Source: Triops longicaudatus
Taxonomy: Eukaryota > Arthropoda > Branchiopoda > Notostraca > Triopsidae
Direction of reading: 5' to 3'
DNA: 64,000 nt
NCBI GenBank assembly: GCA_022885665.1
Contig: JAGQDJ010000618.1
Span: forward strand, 310,001-374,000
Part shown: one piece after another, positions 46,840 to 57,174 of the stretch
Layout: each line of letters starts with the position of its first letter
Numbering within the stretch: position 1 is the stretch's first letter
Translations under genes and position numbers: made by a program
The notes under the pieces: model-generated
What the model was told of the DNA's origin: nothing
The model's database searches: none
What the model saw: the letters and a program-made list of their open reading frames with translations, nothing else

Positions 46840-48232
46840 ATGGTTACCTGCATTGGGTTTGAAGGCAGTGCGAATAAGATTGGAATTGGCATAATAAAGG
46901 ATGGGGTTGTGTTGTCGAATCCCCGAAAAACATTTATCACTCCACCCGGTGAAGGTATTTACGATTTATTCCAATACTGCGTACTTTGGTTTATCTTTTC
47001 TGAGTGCTAATTGTGCTTGGAAGGTTTTATGCCACGAGAAACTGCTCGTCATCACCAGAAGCATGTCCTAGATTTGCTGCAACAAGCTATGGACCAAGCG
47101 CAAGTAAGAAATATTTTTTTTTCGAATTATAGGATTATTTTATACTAATGTATTGCAGGTAAAACCAGTAGATATTGACGTCATTGCATACACGAAAGGA
47201 CCAGGAATGGGGGCACCTTTGGTTTCTGTTGCGCTAGTAGCAAGAACTCTGTCGCAGTTATGGAATAAACCAATTGTAGCAGTCAATCACTGCATTGGAC
47301 GTATGTAAACTAAAAATTTTCATACCGAGACTAATTTTATTATGAAAATTATTGTTTAGATATAGAAATGGCTCGTCTTATTACCGGTGCACGGAATCCG
47401 ACCGTTTTGTACGTCAGTGGAGGAAACACTCAAGTCATTGCCTATTCCAAGAAACGCTATCGAATCTTTGGGGAAACTATTGATATCGCTGTGGGGAACT
47501 GTCTAGACCGTTTTGCTCGTATTATTAAACTTTCCAATGATCCAAGTCCCGGTTATAACATTGAACAATTAGCTAAGAAGTAGGTTTCCTTGACTGTTTT
47601 TGTGTTCGTAAGCTCATAAATTGCTGGTTGCGTCATATTCTTATTCTCTACAGAGGTAAAAAATATGTATCACTGCCATATGTGGTAAAAGGCATGGATG
47701 TGTCATTTTCTGGGCTTCTTTCTTACCTGGAAGAAAGAGCCGAAGGTTGGCTCAAAGAAGGCTTTTGCACTGAAGCTGACCTTTGTTTTTCACTCCAGGA
47801 GACCGTTTTTGCTATGCTGATAGAAATTACGGGTACAATTTTTAACCTTAGTTTACATTTGTATCTGAAATTTATAACATTCCTGAATCTTAGAACGTGC
47901 AATGGCTCATTGTGGCTCTACAGAGGTCTTGATTTGTGGAGGCGTCGGCTGCAATGTGCGTTTGCAGGAAATGATGGGCCAGATGTGTACAGAAAGAGAA
48001 AGTTTTATGTTTGCCACCGACGAACGCTTCTGCATAGACAACGGAGCTATGATAGCGCAAGCTGGCTTGGAAATGTTCAAAGCAGGCATAACCACGCCAC
48101 TGTCTGAAACCACATGCACACAACGGTAATGAAGAGCAAATTATTATTTATTTTGTATCCTAATCATTCGATTCCCGTTTCGTTTACAGGTACAGAACAG
48201 ACGAAGTTGAAGTTGTGTGGAGGGATGATTAA
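46840..48232 (+). CDS. OSGEP: OSGEP/Kae1, tRNA threonylcarbamoyltransferase (KEOPS)
   Basis: Seven exons from ATG 46840. Start MVTCIGFEGSANKIGIGII; then GPGMGAPLVSVALVARTLSQ, the metal-binding HCIGHIEMARLITGA (two histidines four residues apart), PTVLYVSGGNTQVIAYSKK, FGETIDIAVGNCLDRFAR, DPSPGYNIEQLAKK, KGMDVSFSGLLS, CGGVGCNVRLQEMM, ATDERFCIDNGAMIAQAG and the end RTDEVEVVWRDD. This is nearly colinear with human OSGEP over its whole length (about 335 residues). Within the KEOPS complex it transfers the threonylcarbamoyl group to A37 of ANN-decoding tRNAs, forming t6A, a modification the tRNA-Thr in this window should carry. All ATP- and metal-binding motifs are intact. Confidence 0.97.
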
Positions 48233-48548
48233 TAAGAAAACGAATCTTACATGAAACGCGACGTCACTTTTGTTTGCAATGCTGATGAATACAGTAACTT
48301 AAATTATTTGTTTTCCGCTCTTTTAATTGAACCAACTTCGGCGGTCCGTTTCCGTCTAGAACACTTTGCCTGTCGAAGTAATCCGAAATATACGCTCACT
48401 TCATTCTTTTAAGAAAAAGTATAATTGTCATATGGCAATGATTTTGAAAAGAATCTAGTGTCTACCACAATTACCGGCACACGACCGCATTACCATGGCG
48501 CCGTGAACTTAATTTTTGTTTTATTTTTAGACATTATAATCGTTGTCT

Positions 48549-48876
48549 ACAGTCAAATCTCGCTAAAACGGACACACGAAAGGACGGAGAATTGCCAGTT
48601 TAAGTCAATTATCCGTAATAGCCTATACTGATTTAAATGCGTTTTTGTTTCGCAGGGGCATTGAACCTCGTATACAGGCCCGCAGGCCCTGTATACGACG
48701 TTCAGTATGCAATTTTATTGGACATTTGCGTTTCGCCTATCTTCTCCATTATAAAATAAACATTGCAGGGATGGGGTGTTACCTCCCTAATTTTCCTCCC
48801 GGCTACGGCCTCGCTCGTATACAATATTCCTGCTGTCTCTTGTAAGATATATCCGTTACAGAGAGATTTAATCAAG
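48549..48876. repeat. Possible second family of short inverted-repeat element
   Basis: The left end CAGTCAAATCTCGCTAAAAC followed by GGACAC resembles a pogo/Tc-type terminal repeat but differs from the TATAACGAA family. The right end, read on the minus strand, TTAAATCTCTCTGTAACGGA, is a weaker match. A near-perfect palindrome sits inside. Boundaries are tentative. Confidence 0.4.
48664..48702. repeat. Near-perfect hairpin, 15-bp arms
   Basis: Arms AACCTCGTATACAGG (48664-48678) and CCTGTATACGACGTT (48688-48702) are complementary apart from one position, around a 9-nt loop CCCGCAGGC. Confidence 0.85.
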
Positions 48877-49232
48877 TCTTTTAGAATTTCAGTATTTTTC
48901 TCTATTTTTATACAGTGGATCCGGTTACAAGGAATAACAAAGTATTCGAGCCCTGTGTGCTGCAACAGAAGCACATTCTCTGCTGATCAGCAGATTCGTC
49001 ACAATGCCAGTAAACATTTGGAAAGTATTACAATGAACGTACCATAATACTAGTATATGTTTACAACCACAAGAGTCAACAAACGAAAAAACATTTTAGC
49101 AGAATGCTTGGCTAGAAGACGGGAACTTGACGGGAACTTATTTACATTCTTACAGTCTCTGATTCTCAACAAATCATGTACCGAGTCTCCATAATTGTCG
49201 TATTCAGATCGCAAATTGTACAAGCTGCTCGA

Positions 49233-50162
49233 TTACCGAGAGTTAAGGTAATCAGTCATTTCCCCCTGCAATCCATTCGTTTGCGCCGTTTTGGCAACGT
49301 ACGAGTCTATTCTGCCCAGGCATGTCATCAATACTTGCGTCTCTGCTGGGTCACAAGCATTCTGTTCAATGAAACGATGAAGTATCATAAGTGCCATGCT
49401 AGCTTGATACGCTGACGGTGAAGGTTCCGGGGGAATTTCATCAGCACTCGACTCGTTGTCACTTTGTCCGTAATTAATATCTGCCGGCTCTACCTTCACT
49501 TCTATCGGAATTTCTATATTTTCCGGACTACTAGCGGTTGGTTCTTGCGGTACAGGATCCGTTTCCACATCCATAAAGCGCAGGAAGATAGCACGGCGTC
49601 TCTTAAATCTTCCTAGCCAGCCATCGCTGCACTTAAAGTCTCTGTATCCCAGTTCATGGGCAAGGCTAGCCGCTTTTTCTTTCAAGATCGCGCCAGATAT
49701 GGGTGCACCTATTGAACGCGCCTGTTGTAACCAAAGGAATAGACCTTCGTCAATTGCCTCAAACGAAGATCGGCGCATTTTCTTCATGTTGGCTGCAAAC
49801 TGCACCGAAGCTTTATACTTCTCCCGCTTCATCCAAATGTCACAAACGGTCGATTTACTAAGACCGAATTCGCGTGCGATGTCGGCCTGTGATTTCGCCT
49901 TATTTTCTAGTAACACGACAATTTGACGTTTTACGTCGAGAGTTATTGAGCGCCGCTTCAAAGAAGTGGTCTTCTCTTCCGGTTTTAACGGTGTAAGAAC
50001 ATTTTCTTTTACTGTGGATAAAGATGTAGGATCTCCTTCCCGCTTTGACGGAGAAGCAAGATTTTCTTCCAATGTGGACATAGAAGCAGAATTTTCTTCC
50101 GGTTTTGAGGGGGTGGCAAGACTTCTTTTCATTGTCGATAAAGAAGCCGGATTTTCTTCCAT
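49233..50162 (-). CDS. CENP-B/pogo-type DNA-binding protein without transposase domain
   Basis: Intronless minus-strand frame; the first ATG is at 50162, about 309 residues. Residues 1-65 are three tandem 20-residue repeats of the type EENPASLSTMKRSLATPSKP, matching a 60-bp DNA repeat. Next is a CENP-B N-terminal helix-turn-helix (SITLDVKRQIVVLLENKAKS, ADIAREFGLSKSTVCDIW). Then comes the second, Tc5/CENP-B-type HTH (EAIDEGLFLWLQQARSIGAP, LKEKAASLAHELGY, CSDGWLGRFKRRR). In pogo/Tigger transposases a DDE nuclease of about 200 residues follows; here it is absent and the protein goes straight to an acidic linker (IPIEVKVEPADINYG) and a short helical tail (MALMILHRFIEQN, VLMTCLGRIDSYV) like the tail of Tigger/JRK proteins. 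It is either a host gene derived from a transposase or an internally deleted copy with an open frame. Confidence 0.85.
   Translation of the reverse strand: MEENPASLSTMKRSLATPSKPEENSASMSTLEENLASPSKREGDPTSLSTVKENVLTPLKPEEKTTSLKRRSITLDVKRQIVVLLENKAKSQADIAREFGLSKSTVCDIWMKREKYKASVQFAANMKKMRRSSFEAIDEGLFLWLQQARSIGAPISGAILKEKAASLAHELGYRDFKCSDGWLGRFKRRRAIFLRFMDVETDPVPQEPTASSPENIEIPIEVKVEPADINYGQSDNESSADEIPPEPSPSAYQASMALMILHRFIEQNACDPAETQVLMTCLGRIDSYVAKTAQTNGLQGEMTDYLNSR
49975..50160. repeat. Coding minisatellite, about three 60-bp units
   Basis: Direct repeats with 60-bp spacing (ATTTTCTTCC recurs at 50091 and 50151, among others) encode the N-terminal 20-residue repeats of the CENP-B-like protein; a fourth unit is partial. 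Confidence 0.8.
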
Positions 50163-50781
50163 TTTAAACAAAATCGCACAGCTGCATGGGTTGTTATTTT
50201 CAAGTCAGTTGTTGTTTTTGATGACACGAGAACATTTCAAGGGCTGCTGACTGACGCATTTCAGGAGCAGTCTGTGTTTAGACGGTCGGGAAAGGTCCAC
50301 TAGATGACGTGTGGTTATTTTAATTTTACTATATTTTTATAATTGACTATCTTATTTTTATTCTAATAGTGGCTGTTGCGTACAGTCTACTATAGCAGAT
50401 TTATTTTTCTCCCCTACATGTACATTTGATCGAGATTGTGTTTGTATCTGCTACGCAAGCAGGTGTAGAACCTGCTTGAAATTCAAAAATGGCGCGAAGC
50501 AAACACCTATTCTGGCATGCACATTGCTTCGTTTTCTTCCACAAAACAGTATTTTTCGTAAAAAAATACGACTGTCATGTATTGCTTTTTAATGTAGCAA
50601 ACAACGTGTATAAAGGCTCACGAAGACGTTCAGTTACCAAAGATTTTATGGTCATTTTTGGAATCGCCATTACCTTTTAAAACCTCTCTGATTCGTCGTT
50701 TCGCTATTTAAGCAAGCGTCCGGCAGAAAGTAAATAAACATCTAGATGTAAAGTTTTATCACTTTTCTGTTCCTTTGAGAA
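50163..50781. other. Divergent spacer between the CENP-B-like gene and hyccin
   Basis: Holds both promoters. TATTTAAG near 50706 may serve hyccin. No other gene. Confidence 0.45.
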
Positions 50782-52670
50782 ATGAGTGCCTCGTCTCCTA
50801 ATGCCGAGAACTTAACTAGTCAGTTCCTTTCTGCTTTGTTAAACAAAAAGCCAGCAGACCTTGACGAAACTTTAGAATCGTTCACAAACGTAAATGTCTT
50901 TTCGTCCATCGCGAGCGTAATAGAAAATCGCTTTCGCGCTAAAGAAGTAAGCCTGCATAAAAAATTTTGTGTCACTGTCTTTCAAAATAACGTATATTTT
51001 ATCCTTAGACCTATGAAAAGCTATGTGATCAACTCTTCACGTTGTACAGGACAAGATCCCCCAAAGCTCGGTATTTCGTTCTGCAGTTTACTCCAATTTT
51101 AGTATACTCGTACTTGGATGGCTTGACGCGAATCAACTACAAGAAAGTAACTACATCACCTAAAGTATACTTGAATCATGTACTGTTATGTACCTTAGGA
51201 AGTCCTGTTACTCGAGACGTTATTACTTGGAATTTATAACGTCGAAGTCGGCGATAAAGTAGACGAGCAAGCGTTTCCCAATTTTCGCATTCCTAGCTTA
51301 GCCCAACCTTCCCTGTACCATGAAGTAAGATACATTTCATAGCGAATTACATTTTAAAACTGATTTCCTTCTTCACTAGCCCCTCGGTTTAGCTGCGGCT
51401 TTGTTAACAGAAGCCGCTCTAAAACGTTTCGATCCTAGTCAGCGCCCTCGAGTAAACTATGGACCGCTCCCTCATCGCGAAACCCTGCGTGCTGCCTACA
51501 GGCAAGCAGTGCTAGGTCTCATCTTCCGAGTATATGGCCAAAACTTGTCAAACATGCCACAATATACCTACACCTACACATGCTCCATTATCCGGAAGTA
51601 AAACAGAAAACATTTCATCCCCTTTGTCAATTCGCTTAACACGTATATACTCGTCAGAATGGCGTTGCAAGATTTGACTGATCCTGAAGACCCGACACTA
51701 GATGCACAAGAAGTGCCGTGCCAAATTCGCTTGACTGTCGACTCTCAATTATTGCTCGAACTGTTGAATATCGCCTATTCCATTTTGTAAGTCCGATGGT
51801 TTTATTCAGCTTAACCTATTACTTTTAATGTAGTATTCCATTTCTATGTATGTATAAGAATCACATAGGCTCGCCTGTTGCCTGGATTATTCCTTGTTTC
51901 AAGTATTTAACAATACTTTGCATATTTAAAGGTTAAGCCGCGATAGCGTCGACGAACGCAGTATAAACGTAGCTGTGGTGAGCATAAGTGCGCTGGAGGC
52001 TATCCAACAGCGAGCAGCGTACGAACTTTACCCAGGCGTCCTTTTAGCTAGCCAAGCTATGCTGAGCCAAGCACAGACGGACCTCAAAGGTAAATCTCCA
52101 AATTACTCCAACATTCAGCTTTGTAATCAATGGTTGCAATGTGCAGGTAGCAAAGGCGCTTATCGCCACGATAGCCGGAAAGGTTCAACTCACGTGGGCC
52201 TAAGTAAATCCATGATCACGAATGCTTCTTTCCGCACCAAGAAGCTCCCGGACGACATCACGGTGATCTCCACCATTCATCAAGTCGAAACGGTAGAAGA
52301 ACATAAGCTGGGCTCGACAGTCTTGGGTGCTATAAGCGAGGATAGAGAAAACGAAGAAAATGGGTCTTTGAGCGGGATCAGCGACGTGAAACCCGTCGAT
52401 AAAAAGTCTGTTGTGATTGACGCCATGGAACGCATCACTTCCAAGCTGTCCGATTTACCCCTCGGCAAACGCCGGGAAACCAAAGATTCGGCCAAAGGCG
52501 TGATGGCCAAAATCGGGAACCGGGGCAAAGAACGCAAAGACAGTGAGCGGAGTGCGCGTTACGACGGTGGTGACGACACGGATTACAACCCTGAAGAAAT
52601 TCCTTTACGAAATTTGAGTGACGAGTCAGACGCTTTAAGCAAGGGCAGGAGTTTAGAAAGCGATGACTAA
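50782..52670 (+). CDS. HYCC1: Hyccin (FAM126), PI4KIIIalpha complex subunit
   Basis: Exons 50782-50946, 51009-51146, 51199-51324, 51380-51597, 51658-51786 and 51932-52670 join in consistent phases, giving about 504 residues (485 if a 57-nt in-frame intron at about 52090-52146 is removed). Conserved blocks: CDQLFTLYRTRSPKARYFVL, LLLETLLLGIYNVEVGDK, FRIPSLAQPSLYHEP, LLTEAALKRFD, NYGPLPHRETLRAAYRQAVL, LLELLNIAYSIL and QQRAAYELYPGVLLASQAML. Human hyccin has the matching IPSLSKPSIYHEP, PQRETFTAQNR and AQLELYSQPLLVANAM. The C-terminal third is charged and disordered as in the family. Hyccin stabilises the TTC7-EFR3-PI4KA complex that makes PI4P at the plasma membrane. One invertebrate gene represents both vertebrate copies. 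Confidence 0.93.
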
Positions 52671-53072
52671 AATCACGTTAAAAAAAATCAATGTTAGTTC
52701 TTATTGTTGCTGTTCCTTCTTTGCCTATCGAGTTTGACTTAATTTATTTCTTCCGCTGTTGCCATTCCGTACAGACATGTCACTGGGCTATAACAATAAT
52801 CTTGGGTTAGATAATTTTCTCTGTCTAAAAACTATTGTTGTAAAGAAAAAGATAATAATAAGGGAGACAACATCAATAAACGGAAGGATTCAGGAGTCTC
52901 TGCATAGCTTTTATGTACACTTCTTCTGGCTTGGGTCTGCTAGAAGAGTGAAAATTGACCACAGTACAAAATCAATACAATGACGTCACTGAGGAAAGAC
53001 GTCAAACAAAAGATGGACGTGAACAGGAATGTTTCGTATATATTTTTTTGTCGGTATTATTTTTAACACTGG
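52671..53072. other. Spacer between convergent hyccin and PPP1R16
   Basis: 3' untranslated regions of two convergent genes; nothing else recognised. Confidence 0.5.
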
Positions 53073-56000
53073 CTAGATTATAACACAACAGAGCTGGCGT
53101 TTGTGGGAATCTCCCACGACCTCAAAGGATTCTCCCACGAACACAGGCTTGGTACCAGTTGGGCTCGGCGGTCGACCCTTGTGGTGGGTGGAGGAGGACG
53201 GGTGGCTGTCGGCTGCTGTGAGGTTTTGGCCTACGAGACGAGCATGTCCATTAGCCACGCTCTGATCAACACTCAGGTCCCAACTATGAAAGCGGTTCAA
53301 TGCACGGTGTTTCTTCAAGTCGGCCAGCGTTACGGCCGACTGGGGCTGGGCGGAGGGCACGCGAAGGGGCGGGCACACGGGAGCAGGTAAGGCAGGTAGG
53401 TGAGAGGCAGACGGAGGGGGAGGAGCGTTGGACGGGGCACTGAAGGTAACCGACACGTGAATGTCGATTTTACCGTTGCTGTTGGCGTCTACGTTGACGG
53501 GCACAGGCACAGGCATAGGCACAACTACGGAAGGATACAACAGAACCAACAACAACAACGGTCACGATTACGAAGGTATACGAGGTTGACGTTACTCTAC
53601 GCAGGCTTACAACTACGCAAGCTGGTTAGGTTTAGTACCCGCACGAAGCAAGACCAAACTACTTACAAAACGCAATGCAAGCACTCAGGGAATTAAGTCG
53701 CATGTACTTACGGGAGTTGTCAGTGTTGTATGGCTTGGAATTCTGGGTACGGTCGGTAGTACTGGCGGCAGCTTTGTTACGCAGTGGGACAGAGAATGAA
53801 GTCAACGCCAGCTTGTCCTCCATTTCTGGCTCATGCTTTTTGCCGAGTTTTCCATTACTTATCTCGTTCGCAATTTCCTGCAGTAATCAAGAAAAATTTC
53901 GGTTATGTAGGAAAAGTTACAGTAGTAGCTGACAAGATGCATATCATTTTTATCGTATGTTGACAGCTGACAAGGAGCGAAGGTTGTAAAACACTATTAA
54001 AGATTAAACTGACTAATGCTCATAAAAAATGCGTTTATCATTGCAACATAAGCAAAATGTACATTACAGTAAAATTCTTTATAACGAATCCTTTTAAAAC
54101 AAACTTTCGGCTATAAGGCCACAATGACCTTCTAAGCAAAGGCCGTGTATCATAAATCGGTATCAATTATAGCGAGGTTTTACTGTATCCCGAACAGTTT
54201 TCCTGTCTCCGGGCGGTTCGCTACTGTGTTACTATTTTTCATCAAAATAGAGTGGAATTGTTTTAACGAAACTAACGGGGATAGAGAAACTGTTTGGTAA
54301 AGTTCAGGATGCCCGAATTTTCGGTTTATCAGACTTTTTTTCGGTGCATTTCAGGACATTACATCCCATTTACTGCAGTTGACAGTTCGTTATTAAAACG
54401 GCTCGTTATAACGACACTTTACAATAAACGTGATTTCACTGATCACGGTAAGACGTAAATTTATAAAAACAAAACCGTACTGCGCCTTGTTCCATTTGCA
54501 GCCGCATGAGAGCCTCATTACGCGCGTCTTTTTTCGGGGTTAAAGTCTTATCTCGAATGGATGTTCGTCGAATGGATTGCGTTCGAGGATTTGAAGCCGC
54601 TGAGGAAGCGGATTTTCGCGTTCCTCGGTGCGCGGCTTCTAATCGTTTCGTCTCGAGTTCCGTCTTCAGCGCTAATATCCTCGACCGCATTTCTCCATCT
54701 TCGCAAATATCTACAAGGAAAGAAAAAAACGAATTGACTCTTTCCTGTTTCCTTATAACATTAACTTCAAGGCTATCTTAATACAATACCATATGGCGTT
54801 TCGTGATTTTTTGTTTGCGCATTCAAGTCCGCTCCGTTCTGGACCAACAATTCCAGAACATCTATCTGCACATCAAAACGTAATCATTAAAAGGAAAAAA
54901 AAAAATAATTAAGAAACAGCACGCACATGTCCCCAACACGCAGCTGCATGGATTGGCTGCCACTCATCTGCGTCCCGTACATCCGTCGCTACATGCTGGT
55001 CAAGCAAAAACTCCACCACGGACAAGTATCCATTTGCTGCGGCAATGTGAAGCTACACGTGCAAAAGAAAGGGTGAAAAAAAGGGAAAGAAAAGAAAAGA
55101 CCGACGATCCTTCTAGTCCATTACGGATGTGTGATTACCGGTGTAGCGCCCACTTCGTTCCTTTCTTCCAAACTACGTCCTTCCCGCGCCAGCGCCTTCA
55201 AATCGTGTAACATTTGCCGCTCCACAGCAGCCCGCGTTACATCAATGAGCTCTTGTGTCACGCCCCGGTTAGCCATTTCACTCTCGATCAAATCAAGCGT
55301 GGGATCATCCTCGCAAATGTCATAGGGCATGTTTCCATCAGCGTTTACTGCCAGCAAATTCGCGCCTCTAAACACCATGAAAACAGCACGGACAGAAAGG
55401 ATGCATAAATGAATAGACAAAAATGCGCTAAACGCAAATAAGAAATATTCACTAAAATATTCTTTAAGGATACTTCTCTATCACACACCCCACTAAATCA
55501 AGATATGTCACGTTTACATGCCAGTCTAGGTAAACAGTTTATGAATAAAATGAATATTTCCACGCAAAGAAACCTTTCAGAAGTTGCAAAAATCTCAAAT
55601 AAATTAAGCGATTTTGAAGCGATTAAGATGAAAAGAAATTCAAAATAAATTAGAAAATCAAAAGTTGAAACTCCTTTAAAGACAATTACTAAAAAAATTG
55701 TTTTACTAGTCTTGAAAACAGAAAGGTTAAAACTAATTAGAACTTTACTATAAAAAATATTGAAAATGTCTAACAGTTTTCAGGAAACTTTCCGCAACAT
55801 GAATTCACAAGACTGAGTTGGAGTGGCTAATAGAACGGGACACACTTCTAATGCACTGTTCTGTTTGTGAGAAAAAATAAACCGTTTTGAGAAAAATTTT
55901 AACTAAGGACATGGAACATAGCGCTAATTAACTCTGTATTAAATTTAGCAAGTAGGCCTACGCTATTTCTGGTATGAAGGCACCAGAAACCAAAACGATC

Positions 56001-57174
56001 CTATGGACGCATAGCACAGAAGTACCCAGCTAAGTTTATTCATACAAAATCGATTGCCTTTTGAATATTTAAAAAAGATTTATGTATGCTTTTAAAAAAA
56101 ATCAAGAGATGATGCGACAGATAGTGCGAGCGTACTTATGGATCAGGTAATTGACGAGATGGAGATGTCCACACGTGGCAGCTGCGTGGAGCGGGGTCCA
56201 TTTTTCGCTATCTTCTGCGTTCACGTTCGCGCCATATTCGATGAGCAATTTCATCATTTCCTCGCTATCGTCAATACAACACTTTGGGAAACCGGAAGAG
56301 ATAAAACCCACATAAAAATCATATTAATTCGTATTAGCAGCCTCTTCATTCAAGTGCCATTTAGGTGCATAATTAGGAGCTTTAGCCTTGATAGGTAAGT
56401 CTCGAAAAAAAAGTCTGCTATAGAACTCTCGGAAATTGATTAGATGCTTAGGTCACGCGGTTTTTGTGGCCTTATCTAATGCCTTTTTATCAGCTCTAGG
56501 ACGCAAATAAAAACTCTTGGATTTTAAGTTTTCCGTTACGCGTTCCTTTCTCCCTACACACACTTAATCCTTGGATCTCTTCAAACCCCAACAAGGGTAG
56601 CAGACCAGAGATAAACAAGTGAAAGGGCACCCTTCAACTGTTTAGCCTAGAAGAAGCAGGAGCAGGAGTAAACAAGACCGAAAGAATGCCACGGCTGTTT
56701 CCAGCTGTCTTTTTACCTGGTGCAAGGCCGTCAACCCGTCTTCGTTGGTCGAATCCGGACTTACGCCTTTCTCCAGTAAACGTCGCACTGGAAGGAGAGA
56801 AAAAGACCAGGAATGAGGAAAAAATACAAGAAATGAAACAAGTGAGCATGAGAGGATTTGAGATTGATTAGAAAAAGGAAAAGGGACAGTAATTAATGCT
56901 AGTCCATGCCTTCATCGATGTCATTCCGAGCGGCGGCCTCCAGGAGCATCACGCTTTCCACGAACCGCACGTTGCGGCGACCGGATTTTTGCTGCTGTGA
57001 CCGTCGTTTCGGAGCCTGTCGTTTCGAAAGACTGTCTTCCTTCTCTTTTTCGCGATTGTACTGATGGTAGCGGCGTAATTGGAGCGCCCTGCGTTCCTTA
57101 GCCAGACGAAGGCGCTCGGCCGCTGTCATACGTTCAATGCGGGGTAATTCCTCGACTAAATCCGAGTGATCCAT
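53073..57174 (-). CDS. PPP1R16A: PP1 regulatory subunit 16 (TIMAP/MYPT3 type), prenylated
   Basis: Minus-strand gene of about ten exons from ATG 57174. The N-terminus DLVEELPRIERMTAAERLRL plus LQLRRYHQYNREKEKEDSL matches TIMAP/MYPT3. The PP1-docking motif is RRNVRFVESVMLLEAAARND (VxF). Ankyrin repeats follow: MMKLLIEYGANVNAEDSEKW, TPLHAAATCGHLHLV, NADGNMPYDICEDDPTLDLI, ATPLHIAAANGY, EWQPIHAAACWGH. The coiled segment LALKTELETKRLEAAHRGT and a Pro/Ser-rich region precede the C-terminus QLCCVII, whose last four residues (CVII) form a CaaX prenylation box. CaaX ends distinguish PPP1R16A/B from the larger PPP1R12 MYPTs. The protein targets PP1 catalytic subunit to membranes. Long introns hold pogo-like repeats (54.1-54.4 kb) and AT-rich sequence (55.4-56.1 kb). 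Confidence 0.93.
54065..54187. mobile_element. Complete pogo/Tigger-type MITE, 123 bp
   Basis: Best-preserved copy. It begins TA-CAGTAAAATTCTTTATAACGA and ends with the inverse of CAGTAAAACCTCGCTATAAT followed by TA, so it shows terminal inverted repeats starting CAGT and a TA dinucleotide on each side, as for pogo and Tc1/mariner insertions. No coding capacity. It lies in an intron of the PPP1R16 gene. Confidence 0.8.
54251..54427. mobile_element. Second pogo-like copy in the same intron
   Basis: Left GTGGAATTGTTTTAACGAAA, followed by CTAACGGGG, parallels the copy at 36.2 kb. The right end, read on the minus strand, TGTAAAGTGTCGTTATAACG, carries the TATAACG motif. Only 60 bp from the previous copy. 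Boundaries approximate. Confidence 0.55.

Larger units (their letters stand above)
48233..49232. other. Spacer with a repeat-like segment
   Basis: No gene recognised. It contains the element-like segment at 48549-48876 and the hairpin inside it. A 90-codon minus-strand frame at 48702-48974 overlaps the repeat and is unlikely to be a gene. Confidence 0.45.

Noticed and set aside
48702..48974. 90-codon minus-strand frame
   Set aside because: Overlaps a repeat-like segment and shows no domain.
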